A stretch of 64,000 nucleotides of DNA, taken from the NCBI GenBank assembly GCA_937127125.1, contig CAKZLO010000048.1, forward strand, positions 1 to 64,000. The letters are read 5' to 3'. Below the pieces are notes generated by a model. It worked only from the letters and a program-made list of their open reading frames with translations. It was not told the DNA's origin and ran no database searches. Positions 1 to 8,456 of the stretch are shown here, piece after piece. The position numbers and the translations under genes were made by a program. Each line of letters opens with the position of its first letter. The stretch's first letter is position 1. Origin of the DNA: an uncultured Ardenticatenia bacterium (GTDB taxonomy: Bacteria; Chloroflexota; Anaerolineae; 4572-78; NAK82).

Positions 1-18
1 ACCTGACGCGTTACAGCG

Positions 19-55
19 GTCTTAATGCCCCGAAGGGCTTTCCTTCGATTCTGAC
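19..55 (-). CRISPR. candidate leader-proximal CRISPR repeat (array cut by window edge)
   Basis: A 37-base unit starts GTC and ends GAC on the plus strand, so its ends are inverted copies of each other, and it holds an internal stem CGAAGG/CCTTCG around a GCTTT loop. Read on the cas strand it ends in GCATTAAGAC, resembling the ATTGAAAC-type 3' end of many type III repeats. It lies 239 bases beyond the stop of cas2, where cas1-cas2-leader-array loci place the first repeat. Only one copy is inside the window, so periodicity cannot be shown. Bases 1-18 would be part of the first spacer. Confidence 0.5.
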
Positions 56-294
56 CTTCCAAGCCACCATGGGAAACAACCCCATTTTCACTATCCCAGT
101 GGATCGTAAAGGCCATTTCATGCACCATTTTGCCACCCCAGTGGGGCAATATTCCCCACCCGGCATGGCACTTGACATTTTTATCGAGCACCCCCTCAGA
201 AAGTTTAAAAAACGGCCTCAATAATCGAGGTAACTCAGAGGGTGCTCGATAACATGGGTAACTTTTTAACAATTCGCCATATACGACACCCGGT
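56..294 (-). promoter_or_regulatory. putative CRISPR leader, no gene
   Basis: This 239-base stretch between cas2 and the candidate repeat has no credible coding sequence. Its position, downstream of cas2 and directly before the repeat on the same strand, fits a CRISPR leader, the region that drives array transcription and guides new spacer insertion. It contains a large imperfect inverted repeat (181-252) and a small hairpin near 133-148 (CCCC-AGT-GGGG). I could not pick out a convincing promoter. Confidence 0.4.
181..252. repeat. large imperfect inverted repeat in leader region
   Basis: The left arm TTATCGAGCACCC (181-193) is matched perfectly by the reverse complement of the right arm GGGTGCTCGATAA (240-252). 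Weaker pairing continues inward. The loop contains a second small stem CCTC/GAGG (216-230). No run of T follows directly on either strand, so it is not a classical terminator. It could be a protein-binding or integration-related structure in the leader, or the remains of a small mobile element. Confidence 0.65.
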
Positions 295-591
295 CTACAC
301 AATGTACACCTCCGGTTCGTCTGCCAGCAGCTTCGCCTGACCCAGCGCCAGAATCTGCCTGGCACAGGTCGCACACAGACGGTACACCCGCACGCTGTCC
401 TTATCCTCTTCCATAATGCTCCGAATCTCCCGCAAAAGACGGGTGATCTGCGCCTGGCTCAATGTGCACTCAAACACGCTATACTGTACGCGCTCCCCAT
501 AATCGCACAAGGCCTTCGCCAGGCGGACGCGCCGCCGGTCATCCGGTATATCGTAACTGACCAGGATGAACGTGGCATCTTTCCGAACCAT
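295..591 (-). CDS. cas2: CRISPR-associated endonuclease Cas2
   Basis: Cas2 is the small dimeric partner of Cas1 in the spacer-acquisition complex, where its main role is structural. The 98-residue protein has the usual length and the ferredoxin-like opening, with the first beta strand followed by an acidic residue (FILVSYDIPDD, about residues 8-18) and the YSVFE segment near residue 37. The start is ATG. It is the last protein-coding gene of the minus-strand cas operon, 24 bases after cas1, with the candidate leader and repeat immediately downstream. Confidence 0.95.
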   Translation of the reverse strand: MVRKDATFILVSYDIPDDRRRVRLAKALCDYGERVQYSVFECTLSQAQITRLLREIRSIMEEDKDSVRVYRLCATCARQILALGQAKLLADEPEVYIV

Positions 592-615
592 CGAGCGACC
601 AACACACCCACTCCC

Positions 616-1635
616 TCAACGCACGGTGAACGGGCGATAGACATCACCCGTGCGCATTGCCCGCGCCATCTCCTGCGCTTGCAGCTCGAAACAGCGTCGA
701 TAGGTGGTCTGCTCACCCGTCAAAGGGTGAGTAAACGGCACCCCCAGGCGCGCCTCAAACTCCCGCACAAAAGCATTACGCCCCGCCTCGCTCAACAAGA
801 CAGGTCTTTCGGGATCTTCCTGGCGACTGAAGTCTCCCATCCGCACCTGTCCACCATTCAGACAGCGCAACGTAACGCTGTCTACAACGATACAACGAAA
901 CTCCTCAGCAATGTCAAGCGCCAAACTAGGACGGTTGTGGGCATCGCTGTGCAGGCAGCCCAGATAGGGATCCAACCCAACCGCTTCGAGTGCACTTTCG
1001 AGATAGCGTAACAGCAATGTGTAGCCGAAGCTGAGCAGCACGTTGACCGGATCGCCGGGGGGCCGGCGCACTCGCCCCACAAAGTTCCACTGTGGGTCGC
1101 GCAGCAGCCAGCGGAAGACACCGAAATAGGCCGCCGTGCCGGCGCCCTCCACTCCACGCAGGCTGTTGAGGCTACGCACGCGCTCCACGTGATGCATCAG
1201 ATCGAGCAGTCGATCGATGGCTGCCTGCAGCTCGGGACGTGCCCGCTCGCGCTGGTAACGTTGCAGCAGGATGCGCATATTGTGCAGCTTGGCGCGCACA
1301 ATGGCACGCCCTGTCTGCAGTACAAATGCTGCATCGTCCACACGTCGATATTGCCAGCGTCGCAGCGTGCTGTAGCCATTTGTTGCGCCCACCACACGCC
1401 CACGGTAGTGACCGTATTGATCGCAGAATATCACGTCGATGCCCTGACCCATCAGACTGGTCAGCGCCGGCGTGGTGATCGAGACATTGCCGAAGATGAG
1501 CACACGCTCTACCTTGATAAGTGGCACACTCTGCAACACCTCATCCTCTTTAGTCACCACCAAGCGCCGGCTCTCCTTGTGGATTTTCGCACCCTGCTCA
1601 ACGACATACAAAGGGGGCATCGGTTGCATCTCCAC
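616..1635 (-). CDS. cas1: CRISPR-associated endonuclease/integrase Cas1
   Basis: Cas1 is the metal-dependent integrase that inserts new spacers at the leader end of the array. At 339 residues it has normal length. The N-terminal beta domain (about 8-95) is followed by the alpha-helical catalytic domain with the expected signatures: a glutamate in GVEGAGTAAYF, a histidine in CLHSDAHN, and acidic residues in LALDIAEEFR. The first possible start is GTG, with in-frame ATG codons two and five codons later. It lies 19 bases after cas6. Together with cas2 it shows that the locus encodes its own acquisition module. Confidence 0.96.
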   Translation of the reverse strand: MEMQPMPPLYVVEQGAKIHKESRRLVVTKEDEVLQSVPLIKVERVLIFGNVSITTPALTSLMGQGIDVIFCDQYGHYRGRVVGATNGYSTLRRWQYRRVDDAAFVLQTGRAIVRAKLHNMRILLQRYQRERARPELQAAIDRLLDLMHHVERVRSLNSLRGVEGAGTAAYFGVFRWLLRDPQWNFVGRVRRPPGDPVNVLLSFGYTLLLRYLESALEAVGLDPYLGCLHSDAHNRPSLALDIAEEFRCIVVDSVTLRCLNGGQVRMGDFSRQEDPERPVLLSEAGRNAFVREFEARLGVPFTHPLTGEQTTYRRCFELQAQEMARAMRTGDVYRPFTVR

Positions 1636-1654
1636 GCCAATGCATCGCAGCCCA

Positions 1655-2527
1655 TCATCCCACCTGCCGATCGAGTCGATCCGGCCAGGACGTGTCCTTT
1701 TCCTCAGCTCGAGGCATCGTTATATTTCGCACCTGCCCCAGGCCGGACGCCGTGCCATAGCCCACTCCGCTGTAGAAAGCATACGCCGCCAGCAAGTTCA
1801 ACGCGCTCAGCCAGTAGCGGTCGCGGTTGAGTGCAGTGAAGGCCACCCGGCCACAAAAGCCGATGAACAGCGCACCCTCTTTGCCCGGGAGCGAGTGGGT
1901 GCGCAAGGCATAGCGTGTCACCACGACCACTTCGGCAGCAAAGCGACGAACTTCGGGACTGAGGGCTACCGGAGCGAAAGTCTGCCAGCGCTCCAACAGG
2001 CTGCCAAACACCAGCTCGGGCAGTGGCAAAGGCACATAGCGTCCACTGCTACGGAAGGTGGTCGGCGAGACAAAGTCGAGCTCCACACGCGATGTCACCT
2101 GACGCGCCCCATCCAGCAGGTAACATATTGCCAGCGTCTGGTAGTCGCTTTGTGCGGCCCATGGATGCACCGATGCATCCAGCGTGGCGCCCAGCACGCG
2201 CAATGGCAAGCCGTCTATGTCCACTTCATCAGGTGGGCTGGCCGCCAGGCGCATCAGACAGGCACTTACCGGCTCCGTCAGGCCGGTAAAACGCAGCCAA
2301 CCGTGCTCACCCGGTCGCACAATCAGGCTGCCTGCGGCGCGACGCCCCAACATCAAATTCGAAGCCGTGTATGGGCGCGGCCCCTCATCGTCATGCAGTT
2401 GCGTTGCCAGCGCGGCGTCTTGTTCGCCAACCAGACGCAACAGCAACGCCTGCGTCGCACGCCCCAGACTGGCAGGCAGGTTACCACCTTCCCGTGCTTC
2501 CAACTGCATGACCAAACTGGTGAGCAT
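1655..2527 (-). CDS. cas6: CRISPR endoribonuclease Cas6
   Basis: Cas6 cuts the CRISPR precursor transcript inside each repeat. The 290-residue form starting at the ATG at 2527 is preferred over an upstream in-frame ATG at 2560 because a GAGAGA-containing purine-rich stretch precedes it and the family's conserved sequence starts there. The glycine-rich C-terminal loop typical of RAMP-fold Cas6 is clear (SGVGYGTASGLGQVR). A histidine at about residue 45, in LATQLHDDEG followed by PYTAS, is a reasonable catalytic candidate by family comparison. It sits between the accessory effector gene and cas1, 19 bases before the latter. Confidence 0.9.
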   Translation of the reverse strand: MLTSLVMQLEAREGGNLPASLGRATQALLLRLVGEQDAALATQLHDDEGPRPYTASNLMLGRRAAGSLIVRPGEHGWLRFTGLTEPVSACLMRLAASPPDEVDIDGLPLRVLGATLDASVHPWAAQSDYQTLAICYLLDGARQVTSRVELDFVSPTTFRSSGRYVPLPLPELVFGSLLERWQTFAPVALSPEVRRFAAEVVVVTRYALRTHSLPGKEGALFIGFCGRVAFTALNRDRYWLSALNLLAAYAFYSGVGYGTASGLGQVRNITMPRAEEKDTSWPDRLDRQVG

Positions 2528-2583
2528 CCCAATTCTCTCTGAATAAATGCAAAGGCACAAAGACGCTCAAACTTGCTTCTGTG

Positions 2584-4278
2584 CTAAGCTATGCGTCTCC
2601 CTCTTGCCTCTTCGCGCACTTGTTGCAGATTGATAATCTCAGCTGCCTCAAAGCGGGGCGGCAAGACGTCCTCTACCGGCCGCATGCGCACTACGGGTGC
2701 AAAGTAGCCCATACGTCCATGTAACTCGGCAAGCAGTGTCATTGCGATGGCGCTGAGCGTAGACGGATTCACAAAGATGGCCGCGTGTTGCCACTCCTCA
2801 GATGTCAGGCCGAGACTGTCGACGAGTTCGCGGACCTGCTCGGCAAAGGGCCTGGTGTGATCAAAATGCGTTGCTACTTCGATCAGCCGGTCGATTGGCC
2901 CGCCGATCAACTGCTCGATCTGCGTGCGTTGTTCCTGGGTCAATGGATGTCCGAAATTGAGCAGGATCATTTCCTTCTCCATTGTGTCCACAGATCGTTC
3001 CCTCTCTTCCAAAACCAGATTGCTTCCTTCTACGAGCTCTTCGGCCAGATCGTGCAGGTCGCAAACCACTTGCCGTGCTCTTCGCAACAGCGAGGACGAT
3101 CGGGATGCGTCAGGTCGCATGCCGGCGTGAGCCAAATCGTTACGCAGCCTGGAAAGTTTGTTCCACACATCGACGAGACTGTACCTCGACGCCAGATCGG
3201 CCACCTCATCGGTAAAAGGTGTGTCTTGAGGAGGTCTTTGCTTGCTCTGAGAACGCTGCCATTCCGCTACGTTGGTAATGGCTGCCTCGACTTGTTCACG
3301 GGCGTCCCGGTCGGTCAGCGCTTTATCGGTCAGATGATAGAGCAGGAGCGAGATGAACCACTCACGCGCTAAGGTGATTGCCTGGACAACCTGTTCCTTC
3401 TCCATGTACCAGCGCACAATTTCCCATTGGACGCGTAAATTGTCCAGGCGCCTGTCGAGATCCTGCGGGCTGGCCAGAGCCAGAGAGCGATAGGCCTGGA
3501 TGATGCGATCGGTCAACAGGGAGAAGGGACGCGCATGGGTCCTCACGATGTCACATTGCCTCTGTAATCTCTGCACCAGTCGTTGCGCTTGTTCCATTGA
3601 CTCCAGAGGACGGCTAAGGCGCAGCGCCAACGAGACTGCTTCCATAGCCTCGGCAGTCCACTTCAAGCTCTTGCCCAGCCGGCGTGCCTTCTCATTCTGC
3701 CCCATCTGCACACCGGTCGGCATGCCGGCACGGAGCAATTCAGCCAGGTCGCGCGCGTCGCCAAAGCGGGTAAAGCGGTCCGTTGCCACGATCCAATCCA
3801 GCAGGGTGACAAAGGGGGTCAAGTCGAACACTGGGCTTTCGTTCCGCTCATTGCGCGCTTCATAGGCTCCGTAGTAGACGCGCTGCACGTCCACTCCCTT
3901 GGCCTTCCTCAGATAAGCGACAGCCAGGAAGCTGAGGAAGGGCAATGAGCGGAAGCCGTTGGTGATGTCGACAACCAGCTCGCTGCCATCAGGTACGCGT
4001 TGGGTGAGTGTGTCGAAGATGTCCCACAGCTCCTCTTCCCGACAGCCGTCGGGGATGAGCACTTCGATGGGCTGGGTTACGGTGTGGATCTCGTCGGCGA
4101 GTGTCTCAAAATGCTTCTGACGTGCCGCCTCGGTGACCACAATCAGGGTGTATTCGGGCGTGGGTTCCAGGAAGCGTACCAGCGCAGCAGCGAAGTAGCG
4201 CGTCTCGTGGCGCTGCATACCCATCACGTAAGTGGTGACTTTGAGGTCAGCAGTACCCAAGAAAGTCAACAAGTACAT
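2584..4278 (-). CDS. CARF-HEPN ribonuclease (TIGR02221/Csx2 type) with C-terminal Csx15-like domain
   Basis: The N-terminal half is a CARF sensor of the TIGR02221 family: it opens YLLTFLGTADLKVTTYV and carries the ligand-loop motif DITNGFRSLP at 104-113. A HEPN ribonuclease domain follows, with catalytic RxxxxH as R379-N-D-L-A-H384. Such proteins are cOA-activated RNases of type III systems. Residues 433-564 form an extra domain beginning MILLNFGHPLT and ending with LLAELHGRMGYF and AEIINLQQVREEAR; I recognise this as the small protein Csx15, usually a separate gene. The total of 564 residues is too long for an ordinary member. An in-frame ATG at codon 437, preceded by GGAGAAGG, could release the Csx15 part separately. 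The gene lies between the Card1-like gene (62-base gap) and cas6. The CARF and HEPN calls are firm; the Csx15 call is from memory of the family. Confidence 0.85.
   Translation of the reverse strand: MYLLTFLGTADLKVTTYVMGMQRHETRYFAAALVRFLEPTPEYTLIVVTEAARQKHFETLADEIHTVTQPIEVLIPDGCREEELWDIFDTLTQRVPDGSELVVDITNGFRSLPFLSFLAVAYLRKAKGVDVQRVYYGAYEARNERNESPVFDLTPFVTLLDWIVATDRFTRFGDARDLAELLRAGMPTGVQMGQNEKARRLGKSLKWTAEAMEAVSLALRLSRPLESMEQAQRLVQRLQRQCDIVRTHARPFSLLTDRIIQAYRSLALASPQDLDRRLDNLRVQWEIVRWYMEKEQVVQAITLAREWFISLLLYHLTDKALTDRDAREQVEAAITNVAEWQRSQSKQRPPQDTPFTDEVADLASRYSLVDVWNKLSRLRNDLAHAGMRPDASRSSSLLRRARQVVCDLHDLAEELVEGSNLVLEERERSVDTMEKEMILLNFGHPLTQEQRTQIEQLIGGPIDRLIEVATHFDHTRPFAEQVRELVDSLGLTSEEWQHAAIFVNPSTLSAIAMTLLAELHGRMGYFAPVVRMRPVEDVLPPRFEAAEIINLQQVREEARGRRIA
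2971..2980 (-). promoter_or_regulatory. possible internal ribosome binding site for a separate Csx15-like product
   Basis: Within the CARF-HEPN-Csx15 gene the minus strand reads GGAGAAGGAA directly before an in-frame ATG (2970-2968). That ATG encodes the methionine where Csx15-like similarity begins. The spacing of the strongest GGAG core to ATG is 6 bases. It may be only the lysine/glutamate codons of the linker, but its position is suggestive of an ancestral start codon kept after a gene fusion. Confidence 0.35.
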
Positions 4279-4340
4279 TCTTGTCCTTGTCCTCTCCGTT
4301 GGCGACGGACGCTTGTTTCATCCGGATGCCTCACAAGGCG

Positions 4341-5252
4341 CTAGGAGCGACACGGCAGCCGCTCCGCGATGCGTTGGCGCAGGCGTTGCACGTCGCCGTC
4401 ACTGAGCTTCCTGAGTCCTCCGTGCCAGTCTACCAGCTCGATCACGCTGATGTTGAGCGCTCCGGCAATTGCTTTATACTGTTCGTCGCGTGTCTCGCCG
4501 GTAACTAAGAAGCGGGCGGCGTAGGTACCCGTGAGCTCACGCGCGGCAGCGGTGGTCAGCTGGTCCACAGCGTGCTTGCCGCTCCCACTGCCGCCACTTT
4601 TCACCTCGATGAAACCGACCTGATTGCCACAGCGGATGACCAGATCGATCTCAACCTGCTCCTTGAGACCGGCCGGGCGAACGCCACGCTTAATTTCATC
4701 TACACAACCGCGCAAGGCATCGTAGACCGCTTTTTCCAGCTCACCGCCTTTCTCTTTGCTGGAGCTATTCTCCTCGTAACCATCGAAGTGAGCCCAGAGA
4801 TAGTCATCCAGGCGGATGGGATCTTGATCCAGCACAATGCGATCCTCAAGCGTGGCTGTATCATCCTGCCAGTAGTAGCGGTAGAGCACGCTCTGTTGAT
4901 CGCGCCCGCGCCGACCCTCGGTCTGTAGATAAAGAAAGGGGCTGCGAAATTGCCGGGCCAGATCGTAGGCAGCCAGTACCATGGTCTTGGTACCGCCAGT
5001 GAGATTGAAGAGAAAATCTCCGCCCGAGGACATCATCTCTTGTTGGATCTTGTCGCGGATCGAGGCGATGTTGTAGGCGTCCTCTATCTTGAGCGGCTGG
5101 GTCTCGGTATCGGAGAGCAGATTCCGCAAGCGACGGGTCTGATCCTCGGTGTGCTTGGTATGCACCAAGACTACTCTCTCCGGCTTGAGGTAACGCGCCG
5201 GCAATAGATTGGGGATGGGCTGCTCGCCCACCAGGGCCACCATCGTGGTCAT
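4341..5252 (-). CDS. Card1/Can2-like CARF nuclease (CARF plus PD-(D/E)XK)
   Basis: This 303-residue protein combines an N-terminal CARF domain (about 4-125, with the loop FNLTGGTKTM at 92-101) and a C-terminal restriction-endonuclease fold. The nuclease residues are visible as E181 (GELEKAVYDAL), D203 (EIDLVI) and E216-V-K218 (FIEVKSG). Card1/Can2 enzymes are known to be switched on by cyclic tetraadenylate to nick DNA, some also cutting RNA. It is shorter than well-studied members, leaving little room for a linker domain. The ATG overlaps the csm5 stop as ATGA, and the ribosome binding site AGGAGG lies in the last codons of csm5, so translation is probably coupled to the Csm complex genes. 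Confidence 0.87.
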   Translation of the reverse strand: MTTMVALVGEQPIPNLLPARYLKPERVVLVHTKHTEDQTRRLRNLLSDTETQPLKIEDAYNIASIRDKIQQEMMSSGGDFLFNLTGGTKTMVLAAYDLARQFRSPFLYLQTEGRRGRDQQSVLYRYYWQDDTATLEDRIVLDQDPIRLDDYLWAHFDGYEENSSSKEKGGELEKAVYDALRGCVDEIKRGVRPAGLKEQVEIDLVIRCGNQVGFIEVKSGGSGSGKHAVDQLTTAAARELTGTYAARFLVTGETRDEQYKAIAGALNISVIELVDWHGGLRKLSDGDVQRLRQRIAERLPCRS

Positions 5253-6388
5253 TCCTTCACCTCCTTCATTTCCACCAGCACCCAGCCGAGGGGGACAATG
5301 GGCAGTTCGCGCGTCTGACCGCTGGTTGAGCGTTCCACTTTGACCAACACGCGTCGGCTTTTCGGAAAAGGATCACCGGGCTGCCGCCTGCCGCGGGTCA
5401 TCTTGTAATCTCGTAGTATCGTTTCCATAAAGCCTGGGTCGCTCTGGAGATGGCTACCAAGAGTTTTACTGTCCCAGCCAGTGCCCCAGCCCAGCTGCAT
5501 GAAGAACTCGTTGTCAGCAAGCGCTTCCTGCTGCCATTCTTTGTACAACTGCACTAGGCGTTGGCTGTTCGGAACGCTGCTCAATAAATTGAGCTCCTGT
5601 GTCAGCCGGTGAGTGTAATAAGCACGCATCACCTGCGCCAGCTGCATCACCATATTCTCCCAACGCAGTTTGAGTTCATGCTGCTCAGCCCACCGCGAGA
5701 AAAGCATAGTGTCCACCTTCAGTGTGAGCTGCAGCTCGGTTTCAGGTCTCAAGGCCTCCAGCTCAATCGGTGCACCCAACGAACCACCTCGATTGAGCAC
5801 GCGCGCGTTGACCAGCATCAGCTGTTCTGGCGAAACCGGCGCGCTGTCAGACACTTGCAGCGCGCGTAGGGTGTCCTTATTCGGTGCCTTACCACTGTGC
5901 TCGCTGAACATCTCCTGCTCATACCATTGGGCAGCGAAGCGACGATCGCGACCCAGCTGTGCCCGCTCGGGACGTAGCTTGAGCGCACGCCACGCTGTCC
6001 ACGCTAATGCTGTGCGCAACGCCCCCTTCACGGTCGTGCCGGGCAGGTAGGGGCGATCGTAGACGTCCTTGATTTGTTCGCGCAACACAGCGCCAGGCGC
6101 ATGTGAGCGTGGCGTTCCCTTGATGACATAACGAAAGAAAGGACTCCCCATCTGGTAATCACGCGGCTGCAACAACTGCTTCGGTGGCGTTTTGGCCAAT
6201 CGATCAGCCAGTGCCGGATCGTCGGCGAGTTGCGCTTCCAACAATGTATTCTCGTTGATCCGCCATGTGTGCCCATTCTGAATGGCATAGTCATACTCAT
6301 TGAGCAGCTCGCGTCCATTACCGATATGCAATGGTGTGAGCGTGCGCACAATTACCCGATACATACGATAGCCATCCCGCTCGCTCAT
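5249..6388 (-). CDS. csm5: type III-A CRISPR RAMP protein Csm5
   Basis: Csm5 caps the 3' end of the crRNA in the Csm complex and helps recruit crRNA-trimming nucleases. Starting at ATG 6388 the product has 379 residues. This start is chosen over an upstream one at 6436 because AGGAGGG precedes it and it overlaps the csm4 stop by four bases (ATGA). RAMP features include the first strand with LTPLHIGNG and the glycine-rich PGTTVKGALRTALAW near residues 118-133. The stop overlaps the next gene by four bases, so csm4, csm5 and the CARF nuclease are translationally chained. Confidence 0.9.
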   Translation of the reverse strand: MSERDGYRMYRVIVRTLTPLHIGNGRELLNEYDYAIQNGHTWRINENTLLEAQLADDPALADRLAKTPPKQLLQPRDYQMGSPFFRYVIKGTPRSHAPGAVLREQIKDVYDRPYLPGTTVKGALRTALAWTAWRALKLRPERAQLGRDRRFAAQWYEQEMFSEHSGKAPNKDTLRALQVSDSAPVSPEQLMLVNARVLNRGGSLGAPIELEALRPETELQLTLKVDTMLFSRWAEQHELKLRWENMVMQLAQVMRAYYTHRLTQELNLLSSVPNSQRLVQLYKEWQQEALADNEFFMQLGWGTGWDSKTLGSHLQSDPGFMETILRDYKMTRGRRQPGDPFPKSRRVLVKVERSTSGQTRELPIVPLGWVLVEMKEVKE

Positions 6389-7578
6389 TGAGATCCCTCC
6401 TGTATGCCAATCGCCAGAGCCAGTCCGTAGCGCCACACGGGATGTTCAAGCCAGCTGGTGGAGCTGCGATACACGGGTCGCACATCGACCACATCGCCCC
6501 AAGGGAGTTCGCCCACTGCGTGAACAATGCTGCCCTCGCTCACGAGCCACACGCGGCGGCGGCGCTGTGCTGGAGAGCCCCATGTGCGCAGCCAACCGCC
6601 CACCGGTATCAGGCTATATCCCCACGCCCGCGTGAGCGCATTGGGCAGCTCTTTTGCGCGCGGATGGTAACGGCTGAGCAGCAGAGCTGGTGTGCCCTGT
6701 TGTGGGTCGGGCAGCTTAAGCCGCCGATCAGCACGCTCCCAGCGAAACGCACCGTAGCCGGTAGTGCGTTCGCCCCCTACTCCGTCATCACCCAGCAACG
6801 TCAACAGGCGCTCCATAGTAACGCGGTAGCTCGACTGTCCTAGTGGCGCATCGGGATCACGCCACTGAATTCCAAACCACAGTCCACAGTTCGACGCAAA
6901 GCAGACACGGCCGGCGTGGAAAATCTGTGATGCCGAAGTAATGCGACTAATTGTGACGCGCGGCACCTGCACATTGGCGAACACGCGTCGTTGCCGCAAT
7001 GTACGTCGCGGCAACGTGCGATGGCATTTTTCATCGCGCGTCCAGTGTACTGGTAGCTGGTCGCACTCGTCGACGGTCAGCCAGAACGCTCCTCCCTGCA
7101 GTGCGACTCCTTTGGTTGGTTCTGCCTTTGCGTCAGCCGGGAAGAGCCACCCCTCCATCTGCTCACCCTTTAGTATCCTCTCTAGAATGCCCGGCGATAC
7201 GTAACGGATGCGGCTGATGTCTTTGCGCCGTTCCTTGAGCACCTCGGATCCAAACAGGTGCTGTAATGCCACCGGCATTGGGAAAAACAGCACCGCACCA
7301 GCATAGGGAAAGGCACTTGTGAGTACAAAGGGTGCATTGGCCTCACTGTGTTCCCAAAGGTCATTCTCAGGTGCTGCGCCAGCTTGCCTCAGCTGTGCAC
7401 GGGGGAAAGATTCCATCCACTGTGCCGGCTCGCCTCCGTCGCGCCGGTAGGTATCCACTAACGCGGCGAAAAGCGAGTCCGATGGGATGCAGACGCCACT
7501 TTCCTCCAGCGTAACGGCATGTGTGCCGATATGGAGTCCGCCCGGAAACGAGAGACGGATGACGTCAAGCGTTGGCAT
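6385..7578 (-). CDS. csm4: type III-A CRISPR RAMP protein Csm4
   Basis: Csm4 binds the 5' handle of the crRNA and contacts Cas10. The 397-residue protein starts with a typical Csm4 opening (RLSFPGGLHIGT, with IPSDSLFAALVD following) and has the glycine-rich loop GDDGVGGERTTGYGAF in its C-terminal half. It is somewhat longer than the roughly 300-residue members best known from Streptococcus. The ATG is preceded by GGAGG at good spacing, 24 bases after csm3. Confidence 0.92.
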   Translation of the reverse strand: MPTLDVIRLSFPGGLHIGTHAVTLEESGVCIPSDSLFAALVDTYRRDGGEPAQWMESFPRAQLRQAGAAPENDLWEHSEANAPFVLTSAFPYAGAVLFFPMPVALQHLFGSEVLKERRKDISRIRYVSPGILERILKGEQMEGWLFPADAKAEPTKGVALQGGAFWLTVDECDQLPVHWTRDEKCHRTLPRRTLRQRRVFANVQVPRVTISRITSASQIFHAGRVCFASNCGLWFGIQWRDPDAPLGQSSYRVTMERLLTLLGDDGVGGERTTGYGAFRWERADRRLKLPDPQQGTPALLLSRYHPRAKELPNALTRAWGYSLIPVGGWLRTWGSPAQRRRRVWLVSEGSIVHAVGELPWGDVVDVRPVYRSSTSWLEHPVWRYGLALAIGIQEGSQ

Positions 7579-7602
7579 AATTGCCTCCTTTCCGCAGCTC
7601 GG

Positions 7603-8439
7603 CTACGCCGGGAGGCCAAGGGCTCGCTTGACCTCTTTGATAATGGTAGCGCGCTCCTGCAAAAGATTGCTTAGGCTCGGGTATTCTCCAATTTGCTGTG
7701 GCTGATCCAGATAGCTGCCGTTGGCGCGCACACCCAGCTGGATGTTTGCAAAACGCACCTTGCCAGAGCCACGCGAACCCAACCCACCCAGGTAGTCGTC
7801 TTCCAGCAACTGCATCGCGGTGAAGAGCGCTTCCAGGCGTTCTACATCGCGCTCAGCGTTGCAACCGTCGCCTTCGTAGACGCTGTAAACGAACACGTCT
7901 CCGCCCGCGCTGCCAAATATACTGCCTGCCGGCACGCGCTCCATCTGGCGTGGATTGGCTGCCGAGGTGACACGGTCGATCGAGACCTCAACCTTCACCT
8001 CAGTATAGGGTAGGTCGGTGCGTGCCGTCTCTTCCAAACGCTTAGCGCTCTCGTCGCTCAGGTGCATATCGCGTACCACCAGACGAGTAGGCGTGGCAAA
8101 GTCGCGCTCACCGGGCACTCCGAATACCTGGCAGACATCACACCTTGCGTAATCCTGTCTGCCCTTTTCCTTGTTATCCGCGCCACAGGAATGAATATAG
8201 CCCTGTCCGATGCGCTGGTTTTGGGGCAATCCGCGATACTTCTCTAACAGGCTGCGCATCTTGCCCTTGAGCGAGGAACCAGGGATATAGGGTCGGTTGG
8301 TGAGTGGATCGCGGATGACCGTTTTGTCCACGCCACCGATCTCGATGCCGGTCTCGGATCCACCGATGTGCAGTCCTGTCACCGCCTCAATTTCAAAACT
8401 GAGAAACACGCGTCCTTTCAGCTGGATTTGTTTAGCCAT
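7603..8439 (-). CDS. csm3: type III-A CRISPR backbone RNase Csm3
   Basis: Csm3 forms the multi-copy backbone of the Csm complex and cuts the target RNA at six-base intervals. The 278-residue protein contains TGLHIGGSE at 21-29 and the catalytic aspartate segment GVDKTVIRDP; D38 lines up with the known active-site aspartate of the family (D33 in the streptococcal protein), so RNA cleavage should be intact. PGSSLKGKMRSLLE follows, and a cysteine cluster (HSCG and CDVCQVFG) suggests a zinc site. The start is supported by GAGGAGG. It follows csm2 by 17 bases. Confidence 0.96.
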   Translation of the reverse strand: MAKQIQLKGRVFLSFEIEAVTGLHIGGSETGIEIGGVDKTVIRDPLTNRPYIPGSSLKGKMRSLLEKYRGLPQNQRIGQGYIHSCGADNKEKGRQDYARCDVCQVFGVPGERDFATPTRLVVRDMHLSDESAKRLEETARTDLPYTEVKVEVSIDRVTSAANPRQMERVPAGSIFGSAGGDVFVYSVYEGDGCNAERDVERLEALFTAMQLLEDDYLGGLGSRGSGKVRFANIQLGVRANGSYLDQPQQIGEYPSLSNLLQERATIIKEVKRALGLPA

Positions 8440-8456
8440 AGGTTGTCCTCCTCTTC

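Noticed and set aside
1472-2542. 356-codon open frame on the plus strand across cas1 and cas6
   Set aside because: Antisense to two well-recognised cas genes; the protein has no family features and an odd composition. It is a shadow of high-GC coding sequence.
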